In this document: positions 55,801 to 63,869 of the stretch, piece after piece
Position numbering within the stretch: position 1 is the stretch's first letter
Layout: each line of letters opens with the position of its first letter
Program-made: the position numbers and the translations under genes
The notes under the pieces: model-generated
The model's input: only the letters and a program-made list of their open reading frames with translations
What the model was told of the DNA's origin: nothing
Database searches by the model: none
Assembly: GCF_004353925.1 (NCBI RefSeq)
Contig: NZ_SMOK01000010.1
Span: 124,001 to 188,000, forward strand
Origin: Pseudomonas sp. H9
Lineage (GTDB): Bacteria; Pseudomonadota; Gammaproteobacteria; Pseudomonadales; Pseudomonadaceae
Length of the DNA stretch: 64,000 nucleotides
Direction: 5' to 3'

Positions 55801-56345
55801 GCTTTGCCGCTGGCGCAAAACGCTGGCAGGTCAAGGGAGCGCATCCATTGGCGCTGTGCAGTCGCATTGCTGCGCATCAGCTCGCACAAGCGCCAGGTCC
55901 ATTGCACTGGCGAATAGGCGATGCGCAGTTGGCTGCGCCGTGGGTACAGCAGGTAGGGGTGGGCTTCGCCCGGGTTGTGACGGATATCCTCATTCAGTTC
56001 GCGGTCAGTCCACAGATGACGCCTGAAGTATTCTCCGATGATTTCGTATTCGTGGAAGGTCTGGTCGACACTGTTCCACACATACAGCCAGCCATCGCGC
56101 AGTTGGCGCAGGGTATAGCTGCGGGTCTGCAGCTCGGGGAGCTTGCCCGAAAAGTCGGGCGGCAGTGGATTGGGCCCTTGCTTGCTGCCTTTGTTCTGCG
56201 GTGACTCGTCGAGCGCGTAGCGCACGGGGAAAATCGACACCAGCGGGTACCGCAAGGCACATTGGCCTCGGCCCATGGGTGCGTTGGTAAATTCCTGATT
56301 GCGCCTGGCTTTATCCAGTTCGGCTTCTGTCGCGGGAAAATTCAT
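52878..56345 (-). CDS. VasX-like type VI secretion effector, putative pore-former
   Basis: A 1155-residue probable T6SS effector. The N-terminal region has the toxin-VasX signature: GQCALRYPLVSIFPVRYALD and YTLRQLRDGWLYVWNSVDQTFHEYEI. A long helical middle follows. Hydrophobic segments (SLILRTATWAALGAVAASLE, VAAMAAVASGQLVGTALGYW, LVTITLALLGIAYLFISMG) near residues 870-960 suggest membrane insertion and ion-channel killing, as for VasX. The last 163 residues (from KWLGFW, residue 993) form a separate tip domain that is copied twice downstream. The ATG at 56345 overlaps the DUF4123 stop by one base, so the VgrG-adaptor-effector genes are coupled. Confidence 0.85.
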   Translation of the reverse strand: MNFPATEAELDKARRNQEFTNAPMGRGQCALRYPLVSIFPVRYALDESPQNKGSKQGPNPLPPDFSGKLPELQTRSYTLRQLRDGWLYVWNSVDQTFHEYEIIGEYFRRHLWTDRELNEDIRHNPGEAHPYLLYPRRSQLRIAYSPVQWTWRLCELMRSNATAQRQWMRSLDLPAFCASGKAPHGGDLTELGNSVADVIVFGATAPTFTSTLLPTVAGEPGQSYKPAVEEALVRGRVPEQDTALFIALDDPLALIDDLSLNLMGRVQEQQQFERQHQHTLESALAVEKLCGFDTDAFIPDELQDPLERQAYTDDLYRLLKTFDQVERGKDLVLPEQEHLVMMTAAEQVSAAQAAFKARWGQLPAHGDWQAALDEWNAKRVWREDVHFDDMQHYLSQTTARAQQLKVHCQRSEADLLNWLNRLAPNAEALYHDTCNAYQASELLETAHALYTLLGTGEAGQQWLCQQAQRPSTLFGLALYNFNPEVATLIRTVSHNFSTYGTLDDQGREGDGSSTPLALSAAGDATNLATRVNELKAVLDLESVQNSRYYKAMSSAARQAMNTLINVANTQAREAWHGLSGLLLPAMTQQLGLTLAATQVLISTEISSATQLQINPTYARDYQAWLLKVKTINNKITGTQRVLLSPGEAYKQRAARNSLQVLEEQLKALFLERPNQIIAKAVGSTRLQVSVIQINSWLVDLGMAEVKAQLELSGTHAYLTRTKAWMAQNLGSALPAVLVGLNAWNLWNTAKQVQNDGRMTANEWRTLGANAAYAGNAVAALWVGPAWKRAGEMSGEVGSKTYRLVQTGYSEWLGEAKAASKGTAQAAAANELATVSKSLILRTATWAALGAVAASLEAWQIDKDVENATSEIEKTLLSWKRNTVAAMAAVASGQLVGTALGYWFGFSLVMSPLVTITLALLGIAYLFISMGANRFKREGLRLWLYRCAWGRGAISEWLGDEGHVKQMHTLLETLQRPTVVGNALAIDSERSLGKWLGFWVQIQVPFALAGKELTLQPALVQKRIFSQDSLEDTSYGFYVQFLKGNWVDPKLLGELPDKPGSNNRPADFTYTAQDQHRLWQVWIDSSVFSPTLELEVKYPSSVLRRSDGRGYMFRLKMNRTSSEADRANNAFSGEMQEGGLLLLTQCTHELKLYVKN

Positions 56346-57211
56346 CACACGTCCTTGTTCAATTCGAAGTGCGGGCATTGGTCGTCCATTTGCTGGATAC
56401 GCATCTCTGGCGACAGTCGGCTTGCATCAGGTGTGCGCGCTAACCAGTGCTGATAAGGGCTTTGAGGCCGCTGGGTAAATCCCTCTCCCCAACGCAGACT
56501 GTACTCAACCCAGATCGCGAGGCTGCGCTCACTGGCAAGTCCCCAGGACTGCGCTTCGTCCAGACGATCATCGAACCAGCGGAACATTTGGTGTTTATCG
56601 ATGCGTGCCAGGTGCTGGGGATGGCGGTGCTCTAAGCGGCGATGCAAGCGCTGCATAAAACGCCAGCGTGCTGCCTGTTCAAGCGCCTGCAGCTGTGTTT
56701 CACCCAACGTCGCATAGTCGTCCACCCATTCAGGCGCTGCAGCCGTGCGCGTGAATGTCTGCCATTCGAGGGCCTCGTCAAGCGCCCAGGCATGAGGATG
56801 CTGCGGCAGGTGCCAGGCCTGAATCGGGCCAAGCACTGCAGCCCGTTGCGCACCTTGATAACTGCCCAGCCAGTAACGCGCGACCAGTGGATCAGCAAAA
56901 CGCAGCAACCCTTGGCCGCCCAACACATCAGCGGGCGCAATGAAGCGGCGCAAATGGTCGGCTACGGTGATCAATGGCGTAGTGCTGTACAGAAGGCAGG
57001 CGTCGGCGTTCTGGTAGGCCTCGTGGATGAGGCTGGATGAATCATCAATGGCTACCAATACGGGGCCGAGGTCTTTCAGCTCAGTCCAGCGGGTTGTCAG
57101 GTACAGCGGTTCGATCTCAGGTGGCGCTGGCAGTGCGTATAGATTGGCTAATGCGTCGGGACGCAAGGCACCATCGATCAACAGGTAATTGGCGTGCAAG
57201 GCGCTATTCAT
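56345..57211 (-). CDS. DUF4123 T6SS effector adaptor (chaperone)
   Basis: A 288-residue protein of the DUF4123 family, which loads a specific effector onto its VgrG spike. Signatures: NYLLIDGALRPDALANLYAL, EPLYLTTRWTELKDLGPVLV and ADHLRRFIAPADVLGGQGLL with RFADPLVARYW. The ATG at 57211 overlaps the vgrG stop by eight bases (ATGAATAG), while the frame open to 57259 lies inside vgrG. Gene order VgrG, adaptor, effector fits the known logic. Confidence 0.9.
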   Translation of the reverse strand: MNSALHANYLLIDGALRPDALANLYALPAPPEIEPLYLTTRWTELKDLGPVLVAIDDSSSLIHEAYQNADACLLYSTTPLITVADHLRRFIAPADVLGGQGLLRFADPLVARYWLGSYQGAQRAAVLGPIQAWHLPQHPHAWALDEALEWQTFTRTAAAPEWVDDYATLGETQLQALEQAARWRFMQRLHRRLEHRHPQHLARIDKHQMFRWFDDRLDEAQSWGLASERSLAIWVEYSLRWGEGFTQRPQSPYQHWLARTPDASRLSPEMRIQQMDDQCPHFELNKDV

Positions 57212-59225
57212 CGGGCGATTCCTGCGCAGCCTGATCACAGAAGTCACAGATTGGCTCAACCCGCATCACTGCCTTGCGCTGCTGCAGAAGCTCCGGTGCT
57301 GGTGGCGTCGATAACTCCGCGAGCCTGCCGGGCAACTCCGGCGCCGCTGCGACTCCCGCAACGGGCGCGCCCCCGAGTTGAATCTCGGTGCTGCTGAAGA
57401 TGCCGCCAGGGCCGATGACAATGTGCTGACCGCTGGCGCTCAGGCTGATGCTGGCCCCGGCGTCAACCACCACGTCACGGTTGGCTTTGATGTGCAGTTG
57501 CTGACCGGCGTCCACCACCAGTGTTTGCCCGATCCGGGTGTGGCTGCTGTTGGCGACCTGCAGGTAGTCGTTGGCCTTGAGTTCGACCTTGCGGTCAGCC
57601 GTCACCGTGCGTTGCTCTTCGGCTTCAAGCACCGCAATGCTGTTGCCCTTGATCGTTTCCCGACGCTCGTTACCCACCTGCAGGCGGCTGTCGTGTTCGA
57701 TGTTTTGTTCCAGATCGCGCTGGGCGCGCAGGTAGATCAGTTCCTGGCCGCTACGGTCTTCAAGCGACAGTTCGTTGTAGCCGCTACTGTCGGGCGTACT
57801 GCGGCTGCGCAGTACGGTCTTGGTTTTGTTGGCGGGCAGCGGATAAGGCGGCGCTGTGCGGATGTTCGACACGCAACCAGTAATCAGCGGCTGGTCGGGG
57901 TTGCCTTCCAGAAACGTCACCAGCACTTCCATACCGATGCGCGGCACGGTGACTGCCCCGAAACCCGCACCCGCCCAGCTGGACGCGACCCGTAGCCAGC
58001 AACTGCTGTTGTCGCTGTTCAGCTCGGCACGGTCCCAGTGGAATTCGACTTTGACCCGACCGTGCTCATCGCAATAGATTTCTTCGCCCTCGGGCCCGGT
58101 GACGCGGGCGGTCTGGCTGACCAACAGTGCCTCACGGCTGACCAGCGGCGGCCGGTAGAACACGTCCCAGGGAATGGCGCTGAAACTGTTGCGGTAGCCT
58201 TGGTTGAAGCCGTCTGCGGCTTGAGTTGTGCTGCTGGCCGCTTCCTCAAACACCTGTGGCTGCTTGCCTTCGTGGCTCACGCTGAGCAGCAGCCACAGGT
58301 CGTTGCAGGCGTTGCGCGGGTGTTCGGTGAGGCCGAAGAAGTGACCACTGCGCAGCGCGGGTTGATCGCTTTCACCTTCGGCCAGTTGGTAGTCGAGACG
58401 GTGGCGTTCCAGCGCCTGGCGAGCCAGCTGTTTGCTGCGCTCTTCGCTGTCGAAGGGCATTGGGTAGCGGTAGTCTTCAAGGGCGGGGGTGAAGTCGACG
58501 CGCTGACGGCTTTCGAGCAAGCGGCTCGGGCGTTTGAGGTCATAGTCGCGGTGGGTGACGCGGCTGGTACGGGTGCTGAAGCGCTGGCTGAACTGGCTGA
58601 CCACCGGATGGTCGGCGACCATGCCGCTGCCTTGCCGATAGGGCGTTGCCGCCAGTTTGGGGAAGAAGGTTTGATGGTCGCTGAACACCAGGTGGTGGCC
58701 ATCGGCGCTGTGCTGGTGGTGCCAGGCAATGCCTTCTTCACTGCACAAGCGCTGGATGAAACTAAAGTCGGAGGCATCACCGTATTGCGTGCAGTAGTCG
58801 CGTTCCGGGCTGGGGCTGGCATGGAAGGTAAAGGCGTCGGCCTGAATGCCATGTTCCTGCAGCACCTGGGTAATGATCTGCGGCACCGTCATGTGCTGGA
58901 AAATTCGCTGGTTGTGGCTGAACTGCAGGTAATGCAGGGCCGGGACCAGGGTGATTTGATAGCGGGTCAGGCGCCTGCCGGGCTCACCGACCTGGGCGTT
59001 TTCGATCCGCCCGTGGAGGCCTTCGCCGTTGTGGCCGAATTGCAGGAAGGCGGGTTGACCGAGCAGGCTTTCGATAGCAAAGTCGGGGTATTCGCTGACC
59101 AGCTCCACTTGAATCGCGTACAGGGAACTGATGGTTTCCGTGCCGTGGAAGGCAAGGACTTTGAAGTCGTTGCGCACGGCGGGGATTGTTAACGTAAAAC
59201 GCGCGCAGTTGGCCGAGGTCGACAT
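57204..59225 (-). CDS. vgrG: T6SS tip protein VgrG
   Basis: A 673-residue spike protein. Phage gp27-like start (LTIPAVRNDFKVLAFHGTET), RYQITLVPALHYLQFSHNQRIFQ and GRVKVEFHWDRAELNSDNSS are standard. The gp5-like part has SWAGAGFGAVTVPRIGMEVL with TFLEGNPDQPLITGCVSN. It then carries a DUF2345-like repeat region (LKANDYLQVANSSHTRIGQT) and a C-terminal tail with CDFCDQAAQESPDE. No catalytic domain is fused, so the cargo is the downstream effector. No other T6SS structural genes are in the window, so this is a satellite vgrG island. Confidence 0.93.
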   Translation of the reverse strand: MSTSANCARFTLTIPAVRNDFKVLAFHGTETISSLYAIQVELVSEYPDFAIESLLGQPAFLQFGHNGEGLHGRIENAQVGEPGRRLTRYQITLVPALHYLQFSHNQRIFQHMTVPQIITQVLQEHGIQADAFTFHASPSPERDYCTQYGDASDFSFIQRLCSEEGIAWHHQHSADGHHLVFSDHQTFFPKLAATPYRQGSGMVADHPVVSQFSQRFSTRTSRVTHRDYDLKRPSRLLESRQRVDFTPALEDYRYPMPFDSEERSKQLARQALERHRLDYQLAEGESDQPALRSGHFFGLTEHPRNACNDLWLLLSVSHEGKQPQVFEEAASSTTQAADGFNQGYRNSFSAIPWDVFYRPPLVSREALLVSQTARVTGPEGEEIYCDEHGRVKVEFHWDRAELNSDNSSCWLRVASSWAGAGFGAVTVPRIGMEVLVTFLEGNPDQPLITGCVSNIRTAPPYPLPANKTKTVLRSRSTPDSSGYNELSLEDRSGQELIYLRAQRDLEQNIEHDSRLQVGNERRETIKGNSIAVLEAEEQRTVTADRKVELKANDYLQVANSSHTRIGQTLVVDAGQQLHIKANRDVVVDAGASISLSASGQHIVIGPGGIFSSTEIQLGGAPVAGVAAAPELPGRLAELSTPPAPELLQQRKAVMRVEPICDFCDQAAQESPDE

Positions 59226-59351
59226 AGGCTTGTTTTTCCTTAAACGGGTAGAAAATCAACCCCGGAAAAGCTACCTAGGTTTACTTAGGAAATATGTCAG
59301 ACGCTTCCGAAAGTGCGCCCGCATTTGCCAATTTGTGGGATAGGGCTTGCT

Positions 59352-59420
59352 GTAGGAGCGGGCTTGCCCCGCGATAGCGATCTGTCAGTCACACCGTTCG
59401 CGGGGCAAGCCCGCTCCTAC
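59352..59420. repeat. REP pair
   Basis: Facing REP units in the 201-base gap between vgrG and fecR; spacer GATCTGTCAGTCACACCGTT. Confidence 0.9.
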
Positions 59421-59426
59421 AGTGAT

Positions 59427-60368
59427 TTATGTTGGCGCTTGTACCACGGTGATCCAATAGCGACTGCGCGATTGCACCGATACCGGCAGGCTGGCAGCCA
59501 GCAGCTCAAGGATGCGGTCGGTGTCGTTCAGTTGGAAAGTACCGGTAACCCTAAGCGCCTCCAGCGCCGGCTCCCACCGCAAAATCCCCGGTCGGTAGCG
59601 GGCAACTTCCCGCAGGAATTCGCCTAACGGCTGGTTGTTGGCACTCAATACGCCGTCGCGCCAGTCAGGCATGTGCGGGTCGAAACGCCCCATGGCGCCG
59701 CTGCCATCGGTGTACAGCGTCAGTTGGTCGCCATAGTGCAGTGTCAGCGCCATTCCTTGTGCAGGCTGCACCTGCACCGTGCCGTGCAGCACCGAAATCT
59801 GGCTGCGGTCGCTATCGCGGCGCAAGCAGATGTGCGCCTGACCGGTGCTGACCCGACCCTGGCCGAAGTCGACGTCAATTGCCTGGGCGCGGTTGACGCT
59901 GAGGGCTATCTCGCCCTCAATCAGGCTCAGGCGGTGGGCTGCCATGTCCAGGTCCACTGCGGTGGCGGTGTTCAGCTGCAGCAGGCTGCTGTCGGCCAGG
60001 CGCACCCCACGCCGTTCACCGACGGCGGTGCGCAGATCGGCACGCCACACCGAAAGCGGTAGCTGCTGGCTGAGCAACCAACTGCCCGGCAGCAACAGCG
60101 CCACGGCCAGGCCACGTTTGAGCAAGGTGCGGCGATTGCTTTGCGGGCGGTCCAGGCTGGCCAGGGCGACAGCCGGCGGTACTGCGGCAAAGCGCTGGCG
60201 CAAGCCTTCAGCCCGTTGCCACAGTTGCTCATGGCGTGGGTCGGCAGCCCGCCACTGCTCAAGCCGCTGCAGATCTTCGGCGCTGGCCCTACCTGAGTCG
60301 AGCAAGGCCAGCCAGGCCGCAGCTGCGCGAGCCAACTGACGCGCCTCGGGGGGGCGGCTGCGGTTCAT
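59427..60368 (-). CDS. fecR: FecR-family anti-sigma/sigma regulator
   Basis: A 313-residue membrane regulator. N-terminal part AAAWLALLDSGRASAEDLQR and WRAADPRHEQLWQRAEGL. Twin arginine in SNRRTLLKRGLAVALLLPGS precedes the helix, then the FecR domain (VGERRGVRLADSSLLQLNTA) and a C-terminal STN-like segment (RVTGTFQLNDTDRILELLA). It overlaps the sigma gene by four bases. Unlike the other two pairs, no receptor follows; the next gene is vgrG, 201 bases away. Confidence 0.88.
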   Translation of the reverse strand: MNRSRPPEARQLARAAAAWLALLDSGRASAEDLQRLEQWRAADPRHEQLWQRAEGLRQRFAAVPPAVALASLDRPQSNRRTLLKRGLAVALLLPGSWLLSQQLPLSVWRADLRTAVGERRGVRLADSSLLQLNTATAVDLDMAAHRLSLIEGEIALSVNRAQAIDVDFGQGRVSTGQAHICLRRDSDRSQISVLHGTVQVQPAQGMALTLHYGDQLTLYTDGSGAMGRFDPHMPDWRDGVLSANNQPLGEFLREVARYRPGILRWEPALEALRVTGTFQLNDTDRILELLAASLPVSVQSRSRYWITVVQAPT

Positions 60369-60874
60369 AGGTCGGCCAGCAAGCAGTGCGCGTAGGCCTG
60401 GGCCATGTAGCGCTTGACTGTGCGTTCGCTGACCTTAAGGCGTTCGCCGATTTGCGCGTAGCCCAGGCCCTCAAGTTGCGACCAGAGGAACGCCCGGCGA
60501 ACCTGCGGCGCCAGGCCATCCAACAGTTCATCGAGTGCCTGCAGGGTTTCCAGTAGCAGCCAGCGCTGCTCCGGCGATGGCACCAGAGCCTCAGGCAAGC
60601 TGGCCAGTGCATCAAGGTAGGCTTGCTCAAGGCTGCGACGCTTATAGAAGTTGACCAGCAAGCGCTTGCCAACGGTAAGCAGATACGCCCGTGGCTCGCG
60701 CAGCTCATCGAGCACCTGAGGGCTGGCGAGCACCCGTACAAAAGTGTCCTGGCTCAGGTCTGCCGCATCCCAGCGATTGCCCAGGCGCCGGTGCAACCAG
60801 CTTTCCAGCCAACTACGGTGGTCACGGTAAAGACCGTGAAGCGTCTGCTCGGAAAGGGGCACCGCTTGATTCAT
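60365..60874 (-). CDS. fecI: FecI-type ECF sigma factor
   Basis: A 169-residue iron-starvation sigma factor. Region 2: RWDAADLSQDTFVRVLASPQ and RAYLLTVGKRLLVNFYKRRS. Region 4: WSQLEGLGYAQIGERLKVSERTVKRYMAQA. The ATG at 60874 (MNQAVPLSEQ) with AGGTG seven bases upstream is preferred to the frame open to 60904. A Fur-like box lies about 30 bases upstream. Its target receptor is not in this window. Confidence 0.88.
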   Translation of the reverse strand: MNQAVPLSEQTLHGLYRDHRSWLESWLHRRLGNRWDAADLSQDTFVRVLASPQVLDELREPRAYLLTVGKRLLVNFYKRRSLEQAYLDALASLPEALVPSPEQRWLLLETLQALDELLDGLAPQVRRAFLWSQLEGLGYAQIGERLKVSERTVKRYMAQAYAHCLLADL

Positions 60875-60902
60875 CTCAACGCACCTGCACGGGTAAGAAA
60901 TC

Positions 60903-60921
60903 AAATGCGATTGATTCTATT
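60903..60921 (-). promoter_or_regulatory. Fur box upstream of fecI
   Basis: AAATGCGATTGATTCTATT (plus strand) resembles Pseudomonas Fur boxes of the AATGATAATGATTCTCATT form, 30-48 bases before the sigma start. Confidence 0.45.
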
Positions 60922-61019
60922 TAATACCCATGTGCAAGCCAAGAGGCTTGCGTGGATCTGTGCTGTTTAATGCTCCCCGCATACAGCGACGCCCCCCATG
61001 CGCCGCTGCCTGGGGTGTA

Positions 61020-61355
61020 TCAACGCGTGGCCTGAAAGCGCGGGCATTGCCCTTCGAGCTGATAACGCAGGGTTACCAATTGCCCGGACGCATCTTCGTA
61101 GGTCATTAACATTGGCGCCGCTTCACAGCCACGGGCCATAGGGGTCTGTTCAATCAGCCGGGCGACATCGAGCGATGTGCCGTAGCGATAATCCTGAACA
61201 GCCGGGACGGTCTTGCCGGTTCTTGCCGCATAGGCCTGCACTGCCTGCTCATGGGCAACCAGACGCGCATCCTTCACTTCCGGTGCCGAGGCCAGCGCGC
61301 TTTGGCCGGCCAGCAGCAACAGTGCTGCCACTACCAAACCTTGCTTGCGCTTCAT
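61020..61355 (-). CDS. DUF2790 small secreted protein
   Basis: 111 residues with a signal peptide (LVVAALLLLAGQSALASA). The mature part matches the DUF2790 pattern: VPAVQDYRYGTSLDVARLIE, a conserved cysteine in RGCEAAPMLMTYEDASGQLV and a last one in EGQCPRF. AAGG is five bases before the ATG. Function unknown; pseudomonads carry several paralogues. The 145-base gap to fecI and the 77-base gap to the anti-sigma gene show no clear terminator. Confidence 0.82.
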   Translation of the reverse strand: MKRKQGLVVAALLLLAGQSALASAPEVKDARLVAHEQAVQAYAARTGKTVPAVQDYRYGTSLDVARLIEQTPMARGCEAAPMLMTYEDASGQLVTLRYQLEGQCPRFQATR

Positions 61356-61432
61356 TTCGCCTTACCTCACAGGTGATGGAACGAACTGCCGGGTCAAACA
61401 GTTTCGAGCTTACGCCTGACCAGAGCGACCGG

Positions 61433-62185
61433 CTACAAGGCAATGCCCAGTGCGTTACGCAATTGTGCGCCACGGCGGTCAGAGGCGGCGCTGACCAAGG
61501 CATAGTTGTAGTCACCACGAGACCAGTAACGTGCCTGCAGTTGCCCATCGATACGTTCACCACTGGGCATGCGCGCAAAGTGCTCACCCGGTGAGCGCAG
61601 AAACAGACTCACCCTTTGGCCCTGGGCATCCTCGAACACCAACAACGCCGCCGGGCCCTGTTCGTTGCTCAGCAGTCGCGCACCGAGAGGTGTGAAACCA
61701 TAGGCGGACAGGTCCGGGAGGTTGCCGACATGACGAAAATGCGCGCCAAGCCAGGCTTGCACCTGCGCCGGGTCACGGGCGCTGAGGTCCAGGGTATTGG
61801 CATCGGCAAACAGCCGATGGGCTTGCACGGCATCGGCCATCGGCAGGTTGTTGGCCAGCAGGCTGGCTTCGCGCACCTGCCAACCCCCGAAACCACCCAT
61901 TCCCAGGGTCAGCAACAGCACCGCGGCATTGGCCCAGCGCCGCTGCCGGCGCCGGCGTAATTCACGCCGCACATGGGCTGGGTCCAGCCGTGGATTGGGT
62001 ACTTGCCCGGCAAAGCCTGACAACGCGGCGCGCAACTGCCGGGCATCGCGACGCCAGCCTTCGACCCGTTGGGCGTGTTCGGGGTTGGCCGCCAGGTACA
62101 CCTCCACAGCGCGCCGCCGCTCGGGTGTCAGGCACTCGTCAACATAGGCGTGCAGTTCGTCTTCTGACGGGATCAACTCACTCAT
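61433..62185 (-). CDS. Membrane anti-sigma factor
   Basis: A 250-residue partner of the ECF sigma factor upstream, overlapping it by four bases. The N-terminal anti-sigma domain is EDELHAYVDECLTPERRRAV with VYLAANPEHAQRVEGWRRD; it lacks the HxxxCxxC zinc motif. One helix (WANAAVLLLTLGMGGFGGWQ) leads to a periplasmic domain (LGAHFRHVGNLPDLSAYGFT, ARLLSNEQGPAALLVFEDAQ, SPGEHFARMP) that resembles sensor parts of oxidative-stress anti-sigma factors. The divergent peroxidase and cytochrome b561 suggest it senses peroxide or redox stress. Confidence 0.82.
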   Translation of the reverse strand: MSELIPSEDELHAYVDECLTPERRRAVEVYLAANPEHAQRVEGWRRDARQLRAALSGFAGQVPNPRLDPAHVRRELRRRRQRRWANAAVLLLTLGMGGFGGWQVREASLLANNLPMADAVQAHRLFADANTLDLSARDPAQVQAWLGAHFRHVGNLPDLSAYGFTPLGARLLSNEQGPAALLVFEDAQGQRVSLFLRSPGEHFARMPSGERIDGQLQARYWSRGDYNYALVSAASDRRGAQLRNALGIAL

Positions 62186-62691
62186 TTCAACCTCCGCATC
62201 ACCGGGGGCGTGCTCGTGCCCTCGGCCAATTCGCGCAACGCCGCACGCGCCCGCGACAACCGCGACATCACCGTGCCAATCGGCACGCCCAGGGCCTGAG
62301 CGGCCTCTTTGTAACTCAGACCTTCGACACTGACCAACAACAACAGCGCACGTTGCTCGGTGGGCAAACGGGCAAACTGTGCCAGGCCGGCGTGCGCCAG
62401 AACGATGTCTTCGGTGGCGTTGCCAGCCTCCTCATTGCGGCCGAACCAGGCCAGCCAGCGAGCATGCCGACGCTCCCGGCGCTTGCTGTCGATAAACTGC
62501 CGATACAGGATCGAGAACAACCAGGCCCGCAGGCTGTCGTGCTCACGCTGCTGGCTGCGACGGCTGAGCGCGCGTTCGACCGTGGCCTGCACCAGGTCGT
62601 CAGCGCTGCTTGCCTCGCGGGTCAGCCACAAGGCGAAGCGGCGCAGGCGCTCGAGCATCTCGCGCAATTGGTCATCATCAAGTTCGTTCAT
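62182..62691 (-). CDS. ECF sigma factor (oxidative-stress type)
   Basis: A 169-residue ECF sigma factor. Region 2: SADDLVQATVERALSRR with LRAWLFSILYRQFIDSKRRE. Region 4: LVSVEGLSYKEAAQALGVPIGTVMSRLSRAR. It is not of the FecI type. The ATG at 62691 matches the family start (ELDDDQLREMLERLRRFALW) and lies about 35 bases from the predicted transcription start; its Shine-Dalgarno sequence is weak. Its predicted promoter is mirrored by one facing the peroxidase gene, so it probably controls both itself and the divergent peroxidase-cytochrome genes. Confidence 0.87.
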   Translation of the reverse strand: MNELDDDQLREMLERLRRFALWLTREASSADDLVQATVERALSRRSQQREHDSLRAWLFSILYRQFIDSKRRERRHARWLAWFGRNEEAGNATEDIVLAHAGLAQFARLPTEQRALLLLVSVEGLSYKEAAQALGVPIGTVMSRLSRARAALRELAEGTSTPPVMRRLK

Positions 62692-62731
62692 TGCCAGGGT
62701 CTTGGCCTGTAAGCGATCAGTGTACGAGGCA

Positions 62732-62756
62732 GACGCTGCAGAGGAAAAATTATTCC
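62732..62756 (-). promoter_or_regulatory. ECF-type promoter of the sigma/anti-sigma genes
   Basis: Minus strand GGAAT, 16 bases, CGTC. The -35 and -10 parts are identical in sequence and spacing to the divergent promoter at 62765-62789, consistent with autoregulation. Confidence 0.65.
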
Positions 62757-62764
62757 CAGGCCCT

Positions 62765-62789
62765 GGAATAATTTTCTGCACCAGCCGTC
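62765..62789 (+). promoter_or_regulatory. ECF-type promoter of the peroxidase genes
   Basis: Plus strand GGAAT, 16 bases, CGTC, 34 bases before the peroxidase start. The two -35 elements lie back to back in a palindrome with arms AAAATTATTCC and GGAATAATTTT (62748-62776). Confidence 0.65.
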
Positions 62790-62822
62790 GTACCGGCTCA
62801 TTCACTGACCCGGATCGCCGCC

Positions 62823-63869
62823 ATGAGCACTCCGTTACACGGTCGTCCCCGCGCCCTGCGCCTGGCTGCAATCGGCCTGGGCCTGAGCGCCCTGGCCGCA
62901 AGCTTTGCCTACGCTGCTGGCTGGATCGGCAGCCCCAACCTGACCCCGAAACGCATCATCGACACCTTCGAAGCCCAGGCCGGGCCTTACCCTGGCTACC
63001 GTAAGAATCATGCCAAGGGCCTGTGCGTGAGCGGCCACTTTCTCAGCAGCGGTGAGGCCCGCAACCTGTCCAGTGCACGGGTGTTCAGCCAGCAGAACGT
63101 AGCGGTGATCGGCCGTTTCGCCATTGGCGGCAGCAATCCTTACGCAGCCGATGCCAGCGTGCCCACCCGTAGCCTGGCGCTGCAGTTGAGCAGTGACGAT
63201 GGTCAGGTTTGGCGCACCGGCATGAACACCCCGCCAGTGCTGGCCGTGGCCACACCCGAAGCGTTCTACCAGCAGGTGCTGGCCATGGCCCCGGACCCAG
63301 CCACCGGCAAGCCGGACCCGGCGCGCGTCCAGGCTTTTTTCGCCGCACACCCGGAAAGCGCCGCCTTTCGGCAATGGGCCAAAGACTACAAAGCCACCGA
63401 CAGCTTCGCCAATGCCAGCTACAACAGCATCAATGCCTTTGCTCTGGTCGATGCCAGCGGCCAACGCCGTTTTGTACGCTGGAGCCTGGTGCCGCAAACA
63501 CCCTTCGCCGCTTTGCCTGGCCAGGTCGACGACCGTGAATACTTGCAACACGACCTGCAACAGCGTCTGCAACAAGGCTCCTTGCGCTGGACGCTACGCC
63601 TGACCCTGGCCGAAGCTGGCGACCCGGTCGATGACCCGAGCCAACCGTGGCCTGCAGGACGGCGCACTGTCGATGCCGGCACCCTGGTCGTGGAAGCTGT
63701 CGACGGCCCTGAACAAGGCGCCTGCCGCGACCTCAATTTCGACCCGCTGATCCTGCCGACGGGCATCGAACCGTCCGCTGACCCGATTCTCGCCGCCCGC
63801 TCGGCGGCTTACTCGGAATCCTTCAACCGCCGCAGCCGCGAAGCGGCCTCGCTGGGAGCGAAACCATGA
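62823..63869 (+). CDS. Catalase-related heme peroxidase, exported
   Basis: A 348-residue protein of the small catalase-related (SrpA/YodC-type) group. A hydrophobic signal segment (LAAIGLGLSALAASFAYAAG) is followed by the short catalase fold: PGYRKNHAKGLCVSGHFLSS, SQQNVAVIGRFAIGGSNPYA, TRSLALQLSSDDGQVWRTGM and NASYNSINAFALVDASGQRR. The short form lacks the long catalase C-terminus, and such proteins are peroxidases. It probably acts in the periplasm. Its stop overlaps the cytochrome b561 start (ATGA), so the cytochrome may supply electrons. Controlled by the divergent ECF promoter. Confidence 0.88.
   Translation: MSTPLHGRPRALRLAAIGLGLSALAASFAYAAGWIGSPNLTPKRIIDTFEAQAGPYPGYRKNHAKGLCVSGHFLSSGEARNLSSARVFSQQNVAVIGRFAIGGSNPYAADASVPTRSLALQLSSDDGQVWRTGMNTPPVLAVATPEAFYQQVLAMAPDPATGKPDPARVQAFFAAHPESAAFRQWAKDYKATDSFANASYNSINAFALVDASGQRRFVRWSLVPQTPFAALPGQVDDREYLQHDLQQRLQQGSLRWTLRLTLAEAGDPVDDPSQPWPAGRRTVDAGTLVVEAVDGPEQGACRDLNFDPLILPTGIEPSADPILAARSAAYSESFNRRSREAASLGAKP

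Noticed and set aside
61163..61210. Weak inverted repeats within the DUF2790 gene
   Set aside because: Arms are short and imperfect and are explained by coding sequence.
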